Source: Hanleya hanleyi (Eukaryota > Mollusca > Polyplacophora > Lepidopleurida > Hanleyidae). From it: 64,000 bases of DNA. Each line of letters opens with the position of its first letter. The stretch's first letter is position 1. The translations under genes were made by a program, and so were the position numbers. The stretch spans positions 1 to 64,000 of the forward strand of contig JAVTVY010018692.1 in the NCBI GenBank assembly GCA_036873755.1. The letters run 5' to 3'. The notes beneath the pieces were generated by a model. That model saw only the letters and a program-made list of their open reading frames with translations. It was not told the origin of the DNA and searched no databases. Positions 42,275 to 54,265 of this stretch are shown here, in pieces.

Positions 42275-43272
42275 GCAATATCTGTTTCAGAAGTGGTATG
42301 AAAACCTGTAATTTATCAGATTTCTCGAGTCTGTTCTCCGCCGGATGAAGGCCGAACAGAATCCGGTAAAGTACCGGATATCGCTCCGCAATAATGGAGA
42401 CACACGATTCGCAAGCCATCTTATGGATGGCGAAGTGTACGCAAATGATATGCGACTGCTCGGACTACTATATGTTATGATAGTACACAGTAGCACACTT
42501 TTGAATAATGGTACTATTGTTTTACCACCCTATTAGGACTATAATAAATTACATGTAGTATTCGTATTTGGCAATATTGCTGACATTATTTGTTGTTGGT
42601 CTTTTATCACATATGCAGTCATGCCAGTGAGGCTCGTAATGAAAAATGACCCAATTTTCAAAATGCCAGGGAGAGTTGCTACTTTGTTAGTACACAAAAT
42701 AGAAATACAGTAACAGTAATACATTACAGCTATTATACTTTTCCAATGCACCCAGTTTCATTTTATATTTAATTTCCACTTGGAAACTGTATTCCAATGG
42801 TAGTGTTCAAGAGTTCCCATCTGTGCTCTAAACCACGTGACCGAGTCTGACCACTTTCTCAAGGAGTAAATATTTTACTGCAAAATAAAATAAAAAGTTG
42901 ATGGCGACTGCTTCATCAGTCCCCTGATTTATAGCTCAGGCGAGTGACCTCATTTTTGTGTCCTCCACCAGGATATCTACCCTTGTAAGCGAGCGAATTA
43001 ATTTCAGTTTCCGACATGGAAAATTTGATGTTCTTGTTGTTGTTAAACACTTGACAGCTTTTTACGCAGGCAAAATATTTGTAAGATTATGATACAAAGT
43101 TACTGTCATTCTTTGCCAGTCTTATTTAATAGTTAGGGACTCACCTAAATTGTTGCACAGGCTGCCATGCAGATAAAATAGTTTTGATACAAAAATAAAA
43201 ATACATTTGACAGTGTGACCCAGAAATCTGTCCTTTATTATCACGTCTGTAGCTTTAGCTGCGGGAAGCTCG
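42275..43272. other. Intronic non-coding stretch
   Basis: No repeat or exon recognised apart from a (TTG)n run at 43036. Confidence 0.4.
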
Positions 43273-43279
43273 ATATAGC

Positions 43280-43772
43280 GTGAGCGTGTCGTGGCCAAAT
43301 GGTTAGAGTGTCTGACTCTGACCCGGAGTGCTACAGCTGGCGTGGGTTCGCGCCTCGCCAGTGATCGCTTACATATACTCGCCTATTCACAAGGCGCTGG
43401 ACTGATTCGATGTCCAGGGTAATATGGACTGATGGTGGAACTAGTTGCTACGCTAGACCTTCGCCAGCGGAGGTACTTGGGAATAAAGTACCTGGGTATC
43501 TTTCAGTGACCGCTACATAAATCCACTCACAGTAGTACATCGCACACACCTGGTCAGAAAAAGGGACTATATGTACAGTCAGGAGGTGTCAATGCACTGT
43601 AAATAAGTTACTCGCACAACCTGCACAGCACGGGACCTCGACTGCTACTGACCCTGTCTCGACCACCCTAGTATTAAAGCGGCGGGGTTACTGCAAGCTT
43701 CTAAATACCTCTGTCATGTCTGTAAGAGGGTGCTCCTAGTCTGAAAGGAGGGACGTCCGGAACAACAACAAC
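43280..43772 (+). mobile_element. tRNA-derived SINE
   Basis: Starts GTGAGCGTGTCGTGGCC. The internal RNA polymerase III promoter has an A box (GTGGCCAAATGGTTAGAGTG, 43291-43310) and a B box (GGGTTCGCGCC, 43344-43354), the spacing of a tRNA head. A ~380-bp body ends in (AAC)n. The heptamer ATATAGC flanks it at 43273-43279 and 43773-43779 as a target-site duplication. It is not a functional tRNA gene. Confidence 0.88.
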
Positions 43773-43916
43773 ATATAGCTGCAACAATGATGTTCGTCTA
43801 CATTGTATTTGTCTCTGTCTGTCTATCTGCTGGTCAAAGTAAATGTTAAAGTTTTGGTCTTGGCAATTTTTCTCTGTCCACTGCTTCTCGGTCTCACTCT
43901 CTCCTGACCAATGGCC

Positions 43917-44612
43917 CGCCCGACCCCGAACCCTCGTATATTTTGGTTACTTACATCATGCTACACTTAATGAACTCATACACCAACCTTGAGAGCATGT
44001 CTCCACTCCTGGGGCACCGCCCCACCATAGCTTCGCCCGACCCCATACCCTCATATATTCCATGAGCTTGTATCATCTTACACTTATTCAACCCATCCCC
44101 TATCCCTTAGAGTATGTTTTGCCCGTCCCCATACCATGATATATTCTGGGAGCTTACATCATCATACACCATAATTCAACCCATCCACTACCTCCTGGGG
44201 CATGTCCCTACCCCTGGGGCACCGGGTCCAACCCCCAACTAAGCTTCGCCCGACCACATACCCTCCAATATTCCAGGAGCTAACATCATGCTACACTTAA
44301 TGAATGCATCCATTACCACCGGGAGCATGTAACCCACCTGGGGTACGCGAGTCATTATCTCCTACCCATTATCTTCTAAACTAAGGTTCGCCTCTCCTCA
44401 TGCCATGATGTATTCCAGGAGCTTACATCATCCTACACTTTTTCAACCCTTCCGCTAGTCCCGGGGAAGCATGTCCCCACCCCTGGAGCACCGAGTCCCA
44501 CCCTCTCTTCCAAACTAAGCTTCGCCAGTAACCATATCCTCCTATATTCCAGACACTCACATCATGCTACATGTATTCAATACATTGCCCGACCCTATAC
44601 CCTCCTATTTCA
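43917..44612 (+). repeat. Six or seven ~120-bp minisatellite units
   Basis: Units begin GCCCGACCCCATACCCTC, continue ATATTCCAGGAGCTTACATCATGCTACACTTA and end CCCCTGGGGCACCG...AAGCTTC. Unit length varies from about 85 to 145 bp by internal deletion. Confidence 0.8.
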
Positions 44613-44635
44613 ATTTCCAATTTTATGTCTGTTTT

Positions 44636-46577
44636 TACCCCTCGGCCATTTTGGCCTCGGGGTATTGTCGTTGCCATGTACGTCCGTCCGTCTGTCCATA
44701 CGTCCGTCCGTCCGTTACCGCACAGGGCATACTCTACCTATGTTCCAGGGGCCGATATTCGGCCCTGTTCCCCAAGCCTCTTTTCCCAATTTGCAGGATT
44801 AAATTTCTCAATTGTAGTCAAAATTCTCAAACATTCCAAAGTCTCAATTTAAGTTTCAGGTGTATGTTTTCGGAGTCCAAAAAAAGCAAATTTGTTTTCG
44901 AAAAGTGTCTGACCAAATCGAACACTTACTGTGTTTCTCAGCACAATTTCTTGAGGAATTTCACTAATTTAGCCCTTGCTAGGCACGTAGAATGTGATGT
45001 TCCCTCCTGAGGCAGATTGTCGTATACTTTATTGTCTAAATAATTCACCAGCAGACAATAATACTTTCCCTTTCAAGACATCGCGAGTCGTTCAGTGTTA
45101 CAGAAATTGGACTGGAGCCTTCTGATTGGTTGAAATTCTACTCATTCTACTTGTGAATGTAAAGTGTAAAACTTAACTTTACTTGATGCTTTCTGTCTAG
45201 AATATATTGAAGGGTGCCTAAAGTGTTCATTCACACATATTGAAGCATTGAATAAATATTTTAACATTATACAATTCTCACATTAAACTATAATTTGTAA
45301 ATGCCAAATTCCCATTTTGGAAAAAAAAAATCATTGTGTTCAGTGATGATTTTTCTTGCAATATTCAGGTATAAATTATTCTGCTTCATCTTAATTTCAT
45401 GTATCAATGCAGGTATCAATGCATACAAGTTAGAAGTGAAGCTATGAATTGACAAATCAAATTGGACAGTACGGTATACAGAAGTCCAGAAATTAATTTT
45501 AAGCCAGTACTACACTAACACCACTAAATTTCATTCAACACGACTCATTTTCTCAGTTAAGAAATTCAATTCACTGATTTGACATTACAACTAGATTTTC
45601 ATAGCATTTTTCCAAGATGCAAGCATTCACTGCCAGTTTTGCGACAAAATTTGGAATTCCAAGTTGGAATAAAGCTGCAATTTTTCCCAAAATTAGCTTG
45701 TTTCGTGCTTCAATTTCCCAAACCAGTTGCCAGCAGGCCTGTTCCCAAAAACTGTGGATTATGCCCTGCCGCATTTTAGGCAAAACCGCTTGAGACACAA
45801 CCATGAAATTTTCAACACTTATTGCTAAGTCAGACGCCTATCGAAAGTGGCCCCTCGGTCCATATCTTACAGAGTTCTGCCCCTTTACAGATATATGAAT
45901 TTCTGTTTCTGTCCTATATGCCTGAATGTAACCAGCTATATCTGTAGAACTGTGTTTGGTATAGCTACTATATTTTGAAAACTTATTTATATTCTTGTAT
46001 TCTACAAGCCAACAAAGGATTACTTGCCTCGGCTTATGGAGTTAAGACCCTTTTGAATGTAATAATCTTCGATTTTGTTATCTGTAGTAGAATGTACAAG
46101 TTATATCTGCAGATCCGTGTTCGGTACATCTTATTCTTCTCGGTTCTTATTTCGCAGAGTGCTGAGTCAGACGCCTATCGAAAGTGGCTCCCCTCGGCCC
46201 ATATTTTACAGAGTTATGCCCCTTTACAGATATATTAAGTTCTATTTCTGTCCTATATGGCTGAATGTAACCAACTATATCTGCAGAACTGTGTTCGGTA
46301 TAGCTACTATATTTTGGGAACTTCTTTATATTGCTGTATTCTACAAGCCAACAAAGGATTACTCGCCTCAGCTTATGGAGTTATGCCCCTTTCGGATGTA
46401 ATAATCTCCGATTTTGTTATCTGTAGTTGAATGTACAAGTTATATCTGCAGATCCATGTTCAGTACAGCTTATTCGTCTCGGTTCTTATTTTACAGTAGT
46501 GCTAAGTCAGTCTCCTATCGAAAGTGGCTCCACTCGGCCCATACTTTATAGAGTTATGCCCCTTTACTGATATATTA
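44636..46577 (+). mobile_element. TACCCCTCGGCC hairpin-headed repeat with ~337-bp tandem units
   Basis: The head is a hairpin (CCCCTCGGCCATTTTGGCCTCGGGG, 44639-44663) followed by a CGTCCGTCCGTCTGTC run. After diverged DNA, a ~337-bp unit starting GCTAAGTCAGACGCCTATCG is present from 45826, 46163 and 46500, the third copy being cut at about 46577 by the next element. Short hairpin head plus tandem core parallels the CATATAGCGATCGC family. Confidence 0.65.
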
Positions 46578-48697
46578 GGGGCCCATTTCACGTCACGTAA
46601 GTAACATTTTCATTCCTTTTTTGAAGTTTGCTCACTCACCCAGACAAGAAGAAAAATACTTACAGCTACAACCTCATAAGTATATAAGAGTAGTATCCTA
46701 CCTTCTATATGAGAAATGTTACAACTCTTTTCATTCACTTGATTAGTTCACAGAGCTTGATTTGTGCTCTGTCACGTAAGTAACGCAGAGAATTAGGCAT
46801 TTTCTCCATTTTCTTCTTCTGATTAAAAAGCGTCTAATTTGATTGGGAAAATCTACCCAATTGATGATATATATTCTTGGTATGAGAGTGAACAAGCACA
46901 CAATAGACATGTTTTTTGGCATATTTATTTTAAGTGCGTTCCAATAATTAATTAAGCAACACTGATAGTGTCACGTAAGTAACAAAAAAGCGTCACGTAA
47001 GTAACATATGACATAATGAAATGTTATGGTGAGGATATTCCAGTAGTCCACATTGCTTCTCTGGATGTACCCGGAGGCATTATAGTAGACAGTAGAATTT
47101 AGTATGTATTGTACATTGTGGTAATGAATTTATCCAATGAAATGCGGAGTCTATACTCGATCATGATAATGTGTTGCCAGAGATAACAATGTAATGTTGA
47201 AAGCATGAATTAAAATCTTGATACTGCCGGTACTGTATCAGGATTATTAATTTTCAGCATCTTTATTTCAATGTGCAATAAACAGACAGCTGCATCTGTT
47301 GCAGTACTGTACTACAATGTACATGCAAAAGTACATTGTATTTACTGAGTTACTGTGTGAAGATGATGAAGAAAGGGCTACAGATACATGTACAGACAGA
47401 AAGCAATGTGGATTGGAACATCATCACCATAACTTTTCAAGTATTGTAATACCATCCATTAAGAAAATGCAAAAAACATGGCTAGTGTGTGGTTCTTCAA
47501 TCACATACATGTACTAAAGAATCTATATCATATTGTGGAGATTTCCACCATCAGATCTGGTGATCTGAAGGTGATTTTTAATCAGAAGAAGACCTTTAGT
47601 CATGTTAGTGTTACTAATGTGAAAGAGCACAAATCTAGCTCTGTCATCTAATCAAGTGAATGAAAGATGTAACATGTTCCATTTAGAAGGTACATGTAGG
47701 ATACTACAATATATTTAGGAGATCGTAGCTGTGAAGTTTTTCTTCCCTTTTTGTCTGGCTAAGTGAGCAAACTAAAGAAAATGAATGAAAATGTTACATG
47801 AAGAGAAATCCCACAGATAATGATCTGATATACATTTGTGCATTAACTAATGAACTTGAATCCAGTTCCCATACTTCACCTGTCTTGTTCACCTCATGTA
47901 TACCATAAACAAGTACAGTTTGTGATGCTGGACTGAGGGACCGAATTCTCCAAGTAACATTAGTCTGTCAGAATTCAGCAATTTCAGGGTATTTTGAGCT
48001 GTCACTCGAGTATAATCTCTTCTCTTCAGTATTTCATGTTTCCAGATATTATTGTATTTTTTTATCATCCTTGAAGGATAGTCAGTTTGGAACATGGTAG
48101 CTACAAAAGTGATCAGAATGCTTATAATGATTATGTTACTTACGTGACAAAACCTGTAACTGATTTTTAGTCATTTCTCCTTGACTCTTGAAAACTTATC
48201 GCAGTTATATGTCCTACAGATTTCATATTTGAAACAAACTAGCTTTAGTAATGTAGTTAAATTTTGACTGATTTGCTCTCCCTTTTCCATGGCTAAAAAT
48301 TTCAACAAATCTGTCACGTACATGTAAGTAACAAATGAAATTTCTTACAATATTACTATGTTTTTGAGAAAATGGAATAAGAAGTGTACATTTTCCTACT
48401 ATATATTGTCAAAACATTCCTTTCTCATGATGATGGACATAAAATTTCTCACATAATTCTAATTACATGTATTTGTCAGTTTTGATCTATTTACAATAAT
48501 AATGTGAAAATGCTAATTTTGAGTTCAGAATTTTCACCTGTCGTTAAGCCTCATAAAAATAACCAGAAACTATTCTACCTGAAAATTGAGTATCAAGCAT
48601 GTTTCTGGGGATATTGGCTTAAGTTATCATGCATCTGATAACATCAAAACCAAATTATTTTTTTGGAAAAATTGGCTCTCTGTTGTGAAATGGGCCT
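46578..48697. mobile_element. 2.1-kb inverted-repeat element with GTCACGTAAGTAAC sites
   Basis: The left end GGCCCATTTCACGTCACG and right end GTTGTGAAATGGGCC are inverted. The 14-mer GTCACGTAAGTAAC starts at 46592, 46771, 46970 and 46992 and in inverse orientation at 48135. A sixth copy at 48313 is interrupted by six bases. The end sequence and site spacing mirror the element at 22266-24777, but the repeated 14-mer differs. No coding capacity was recognised. Confidence 0.82.
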
Positions 48698-49843
48698 ATA
48701 AATGTTTAATATTTGTCGCAGACTTTGCTGCGAATTAATGTAAAACAACACGATGAGTCATCGTTAAAATGTTCCACAGGACTGCATTACTCAAATCACC
48801 AGCGTCTGGTCTGTCATTCATTATTCAGCCGTTGTCCCATTAAAGAATATCCATGTCCATAATCCAAAGACGTACATGTATTCCATATTCCATATAACAA
48901 CATTAACACCAAATTCAAAAAGACAATCATATTATACATTATAAACATAGGCTAGTTCATCCATGTCTTTATTCAATGGCTTGGGAAATGTTACAATATT
49001 CCACATACCTTGAGTGTGGCATTATAGTTTGTGAGAAAAGAGCAAGAAGAATACTTTCATTCATACATGTACTACGTATTTTGTAGCTGTTATCTTCGTC
49101 GGTGTATTTTAACCCTCAGACTGCAGGGTCAGCATATTAAGGTCATCCGTCCATCTGTCAACAATTTCTTGTCCAGTCCATATCTACGTTACTATTTTAT
49201 GAACATGATAGAAACTGATATCAAAGATACCTTAAGACGTGTTTTGATATGATCCTTTATCACCTGTCCAGCAACAATATCTTGTCCGGTCCATATCTCA
49301 GGTACTATTTGATGGACAACTCCGAAAGTGATGAGGAAGATGCTTTGTACCTTGCAGATGTACACCATCACTGTAAAGCTCTTCATCCTGTCCATCAAGA
49401 ATTTCTTGTCCGATCTGTATGCCGGTTACTATTTGATGGCCAACTTTGGCACTTGTATCTAATGTCCATCAAATTCACATTTCCTGTGATAACTTATCAT
49501 TTACAACTCTGGGTACCGGTACCATATGTTTTGTCTTCATACCCATTACATAAGGTGGCAATATCGAACTCACTGAGCTCTAGTTTCTCTACTAATTCAA
49601 TCACTGATCTGAACGCAAGGTTACATTTAATTCTCTCTCTCGCACCCTCAATCACTGGCATAGATGTTTGTCACTCAGATTTGTAAGAAGGGTAAACTCA
49701 CTGGCCTATTCAGCAGAAATGTGTAACTACAAAGAATCACATCTTTAACCACACCCATGAGCCTATTCTACTCGTGGAACTTACAGGCCAGAACTGAAGA
49801 GAGAAATACGAACTTTATCACTCAAATCTGATTCTCTTGACAG
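48698..49843. repeat. End of intron 3, with diverged ~125-bp repeats
   Basis: Between 49145 and 49470 a unit with CCATCTGTCAACAATTTCTTGTCC...CATATCT...TACTATTTGATGGAC recurs three times, the decayed form of the CGTCCGTC-headed repeats. The stretch ends in the acceptor TTGACAG at 49837-49843. Confidence 0.5.
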
Positions 49844-49983
49844 GATTTGGTTTCCAAAGCACAGTAGATCCAGAACAGATGTTCAGGAGGATATTTGGTC
49901 AGGCTGGATTCAGGATGGGTGGATTTGGTCAAGATGAGCAGGACGTTGCAGAGTCTAAGTTTGACTTTGCCCCAGCATCAGAG
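49844..49983 (+). CDS. DNAJA3: DNAJA3/Tid1-like, G/F-region exon
   Basis: A 140-nt exon between TTGACAG and GTACAAG. With the split base it reads GFGFQSTVDPEQMFRRIFG, then a Gly/Phe/Met-rich stretch (GFRMGGFGQDEQD) and KFDFAPASE. The F-x-F-x-S/G-T-V-D-P-E-x-x-F-x-x-I-F-G core is diagnostic of the DNAJA3/Tid1 G/F region preceding the zinc finger. It ends in phase 0. Confidence 0.92.
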
Positions 49984-50073
49984 GTACAAGTCCAGGTTGA
50001 ATTAAATACTTTTGTTTAATTGTATTTAAGTCATGTTAGGTACATCCATTTATAGGAAATATATTCATACCCC

Positions 50074-51216
50074 TCCCCCCCTCCTCTAAATAGAGGGGGG
50101 CATATAGCGATCACTTTGTCCGTCCGTTCAAATTTCTTGTCTGTGGAATATCTCTGTTAATATTTGATGGACAGGATTGAAACTTGCATGAAATGCGGCC
50201 AGTGCCTCGTAGTTGTGCAGCGCAGTGTTTTTTTCGAGTTTCGGGTATATTTTCAAGAGTTATGCCTCTTTGTTCCTGAAATCTCTGTGAATTGGGATTT
50301 GTCTGGTTTGGATCTTGGGTGGACAATTATGAAATTTGTATGATATGTAGTGAGTGCTCTTTAGTTGTGCAGCACGAAGTTTCTCCACATTTCGCTTTTA
50401 TTTTCAAGAGTTATGGCCCTTTGTTCCTGAAATCTCTGTGAATTGAGACTTGTCCGGGCGGGATCTTGGTTAATATTGTATGGACAATTATGAAATTTGC
50501 ATGATATGTGGTCAGTGCCCTGTAGTTGTGCAGCATGAAGTTTCTCCATGTTTCGCGTAGAGTTATGGCCCTTTGTTCTTGAAATCTTTGTGAATTGGGA
50601 TTTGTCCGGGCTGGATCGCAGTTATTATTGTATGGGCGAGTGTAAATGAGTGAATATGATTTAACGTCGCTTTCAACTATATTTCATTCATATCACGACA
50701 TTGGGTCCTATTCCTTCTCACACCCGGGAACCACATGGGTGAGAATAAATGGACAAGTATGAAATTTGCAGGATATGTGGTCAATGCCCCATAGTTGTGC
50801 AGCGTTATGTTTCGTTGCGTTTCGGTTATATTTTCAAGAGTTATGACCCTTTGTTCCTCAAACTTCAGTGAATGGAATATGTATATAGTCGAGGCTGGAT
50901 CTCAGTCCATATTGTATGGACAAGCATGAAATTTGCATGATATGAGGTCAGTGCCTTGTAGTTGTGCAAAGTAAAGCGCTTTGTCAGTCAGACTATCTTG
51001 CATCAAAACATTATATTATTATCACTTGTTGGTCGATTGACTTGAAACTTGGAATATGTATTATGCGAGGCATGGTGAAAAAAGTGACGGAAATAGAATT
51101 TTTATAATCATCCAAATTAGGCCTCCACTGACCAATACAGAACAATGGCCTGACAGTGTCGGTCAAATGCGGATTGGGGGGGCATACAATTAAGCAATCT
51201 CGGATTGCTTCTTTTC
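50074..51216 (+). mobile_element. CATATAGCGATCGC-headed repeat element, copy 2
   Basis: Head hairpin CCTCTAAATAGAGG with flanking C/G runs, then GGCATATAGCGATCACTTTG. The core has five ~150-170-bp units as in copy 1, and the tail is GGGGGGCATACAATTAAGC followed by an AATCTCGGATT hairpin at 51191-51203. It fills most of the intron in which the zinc-finger exons would be expected. A foreign ~105-bp segment (about 50640-50745) beginning GTGTAAATGAGTGAATATGA interrupts one unit and resembles the head of a common molluscan SINE (low confidence). Confidence 0.7.
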
Positions 51217-51296
51217 TGCGTTCTTTATTATGTTTATTGCCTCTATTTAATTGAAATATCCTCATTCTAATTCTTTTCAATGCAACAATTTTCCAG

Positions 51297-51425
51297 GTGT
51301 CTAAAAGTCGATTAGTTCGTCATGAGGGAGCAGATGTACATAGTGATGTAGAGATCTGCAGTCTTTCGCAAGCTGTTCTTGGGGGGACAATTTGGATACC
51401 TGGTATCTATGAATTAGTATTAACT
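51297..51425 (+). CDS. DNAJA3: DNAJA3/Tid1-like, C-terminal substrate-binding-domain exon
   Basis: A 129-nt exon between TTTCCAG and GTAAGT, phase 0 at both ends. It encodes SRLVRHEGADVHSD, then LSQAVLGGTIWIPGIYE. The F/L-x-R-x-G-x-D-x-H-x-D...QA-x-LGGT signature marks the C-terminal domain of type I/II DnaJ proteins, after the zinc finger. Two small departures from the usual pattern (VEIC where IS-type residues are expected) may be genuine divergence. No following exon (the final beta domain and C-terminus) was recognised before the window end. Confidence 0.88.
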
Positions 51426-52261
51426 GTAAGTCAATGCTTTATTTTATACCTCATTTATGCAACTCTTATCTGGTTTAGATGGCAAATATTTGTAATATGT
51501 ATTACATACAACAGGATGTTGCAAGACTTGTACTTATTTTGAAATAAAGTATGTTTCTGTTGAATAGGACCGCAAATGATGTACAAATGTTGTTCACCTC
51601 TCAATGTACAACATTAATTTTAATAAAAAGATAATTCAGTTTATTTTGTGTGTCTGAACTAGCTTCATCAAAGGCTGTCAAAAACCTGAGAAATATTTTG
51701 GCCAGATATCATCATTATCAATATTTTAGCCAGATCATAATGGGGATAGTTCATCCCACTAGGCGTCGCTACTGTTTTATAGGGTAATGACGTGACGTAG
51801 CATCATAAAGGCACAGTTATGTCATATCAATGCCAATGTGTGGATGCTCAGGCATTGTGAGGTCTTGTTGATCGTACCGTCATCTTTCACTGCAGTGGGC
51901 ATGCGAGGATCACTGATATCACGGGTGTGAACTATCCTTATTCCAGCACAACAAGAGCAACGTGTTTCTTTGGGGCATGTCCAATGCCAAATCAAATCTG
52001 TTGCCTGGGGAATTTCAACACCAAAAACGAAAAACAAGAGAAAAACACAAAAATTGTGTAGTCCCAGTGAATTCCCCGTTGTAGATTCTTGCTGTTAAAC
52101 TAAAAATTACATAATATTTATTGATTAAGCGTTATGCCTTAGAGGCAAATAAAATTAAAAATAATAATAATCATCATATTTTCAGTTGTTGTTGTTGTTA
52201 TACACACATTTGATACATGCAACTTCAAGACTATCATGCGACACAATCAGCTCACCTAATT
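51426..52261. other. Downstream intron, no exon recognised
   Basis: AT-rich. A moderately GC-rich patch at 51840-52020 has a minus-strand open frame with two C-x-x-C-like pairs but no convincing domain. A (TTG)n run at 52185. Confidence 0.4.
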
Positions 52262-53510
52262 ATGCCCCCCCTCTAACTAGAGGGGGGCATATAGCGATCG
52301 CTTTGTCCGTCCGTCTGTCTGTCCGTCAGTCTGTCCGTCCGAATTTCTTGTCCGCGCGATATCTCGGTTAATAATTGATGGACAGGATTGAAACATGCAT
52401 GGAATGTGGCCAGTGGCTCATAATTGTGCAGCGTAGAGTTTTTTCCGAGTTCCGGTATCATTTTCAAGAGTTATGGCCCTTTTTCTGAAATCTCTGTGAA
52501 TGGGACTTGTCCGGCCTGGATCTTGGTTAATATTGTATGAACAAGTATGAAATTTGCATGACATGTGGTCAGTGCCCCACAGTTGTGCAGCGTAAAGTTT
52601 CTCCCCGTTCCGCCTATATTTTCAAGAGATATTGCCCTTTGTTCCTGAAATCTCCATGAATTGGGACTTGTCCGGGCTGGATCTTGGTTAATATTGTATG
52701 GACAATTATGAAATTTGCAGGGTATGTGGTCAGTGCCCTGTAGTTGTGCAGCGTGAAGTTTCTTCGCGTTTCGCATATATTTTCAAGAGTTATGGCTCTT
52801 TGTTCATCAAGTCTTTGTGAATTTGGACTTGTCCAGGCTGGATCTCGGTTAATATTGTATGGACAAGTATGGAATTTGCAGGATATGTGGTGAGTGCCCT
52901 GTAGTTGTGCAGTGTGAAGTTTCTCCGCGTTTCGCGTATATTTCAAGAGTTATGGCCCTTTTGTTCTTGAAATCTTTGTGAATTGGGACTTGTCCGGGCT
53001 GGATCTCGGTTAATATTGTATGGACAATTATGGAATTTGCATGATATGTGGTCAGTACCCCATAGGTGTGCAGCGTGAAGTTTCTCTGCTTTCGGTTATA
53101 TTTTCAAGAGTTATGGCCTTTTGTTCATCAAACCTAAATGAATGGGATATATTTATTTGTCCAAAGCACATTCCAAAGTAGATCACATAGGTCCTGAAGT
53201 ATGAAATTGCCCCAAAAAGAGTGAATTGGATGCAAAATTCAAAGTTCACGATCGCTTCATAATTTCACCACAATATACTCCCAAGGAATGTAGGTCTCAT
53301 AACCAGATTTTTGAATTTGGCGAAAGTCCCGGGTGGAATATGTACATGTATTATGCGAGGCATGCCGAAAAAAGTGACTGAAACAGAATTTTTATAATTA
53401 GCCAAATTAGGCCTCCACAGACCAATACAAAACAGAACAATGGTGGAGCAGTGTCTGATTAAAGCGGAAGGGGGGCATACAATTGAGCAATCTCTGATTG
53501 CTTCCTTGCT
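52262..53510 (+). mobile_element. CATATAGCGATCGC-headed repeat element, copy 3
   Basis: Head hairpin CCCCCCTCTAACTAGAGGGGGG at 52265-52286, then GCATATAGCGATCGCTTTGTC and CGTCCGTCTGTCTGTCCGTC. The core has five tandem units. A non-matching insert occupies about 53160-53335, and the tail is GGGGGGCATACAATTGAGC with a hairpin to about 53505. It is close in sequence to copies 1 and 2. Confidence 0.75.
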
Positions 53511-53778
53511 GCGTTTTATTAGCAAACTGGTCGAGATCTATACTACTTAGCCATTTACTGACATGCTTACAATCCCAATTATCTACAGAATCCATGACGA
53601 TATATGATGATTTGCTTGTCTGTCCCATCGACAACCTAAATTTTGGTTTGACATTCAGTGGCGTGCCCCATCCCACACGTTTTTGCAGCGTGGCAAGTCG
53701 AGCTACTATTCCCCTCCCTGGCTATTTATGTCCCTGTATCACATGTAGACTTATTGAATGCTAGGAACACAGGAATTC

Positions 53779-54265
53779 ACCTTGTACATTTTGGTACAAG
53801 GTGAAGAGTATGAAATTTTGGCATGCGACATTTCAGTACCTTTTTTTCACAGACCAAAATATACTAAAAATTAATGTGTTAAAAATTAACATATGTTTAA
53901 CATATAAATAGATCATTTTAAGTGTTACCAAGCTGTAGATTCTTTGACCGCAAATATCTGCAATATTTTGTCAATTTCATTCACACATGTAGTTGGTTCA
54001 GAGACTGAAGACCTGTTGTCGTAAAGCAAAAACACAAGTATTCAGGTACATTTACATAATGTGATTTTAGATACGTTGTTAATATGCTAATATCACTAGT
54101 AAAAACCTCAACCTTTAATAATATGCTGAAAAAAGTTGCCAAAGTATCACGGATAATCGTCGGCAACTACAAAAATCTACAACTTGGTAACCCTTAAAAT
54201 GGTCTGTTTATATGTTAAACAAATGTTAAAAAAAATAATGTGAAAATCTTTAATTTGTTGCTCAA
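53779..54265. mobile_element. Hairpin and small MITE with ~60-bp inverted arms
   Basis: A near-perfect hairpin (TCACCTTGTAC-ATTT-TGGTACAAGGTGA) lies at 53779-53806. Immediately after, 53876-53943 (GTTTAACATATAAATAGATC...AGCTGTAGATT) is the imperfect inverse of 54172-54240. Interior AT-rich, no coding. Confidence 0.65.

Noticed and set aside
43291..43365. Possible tRNA gene (A box and B box present)
   Set aside because: The cloverleaf arms do not pair well and the sequence continues into a ~380-bp body with an (AAC)n tail and target duplications, so it is the head of a SINE.
51822..52037. Minus-strand frame with paired Cys residues considered as the missing DnaJ zinc finger
   Set aside because: Wrong strand, and lacks the C-x-x-C-x-G-x-G pattern.
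50111..53249. Several minus-strand frames sharing AQLQGTDHISCKFHNCPYNINQ-like peptides
   Set aside because: The peptides recur within the tandem cores of the CATATAGCGATCGC elements and drift in frame between units; they are not a conserved gene.
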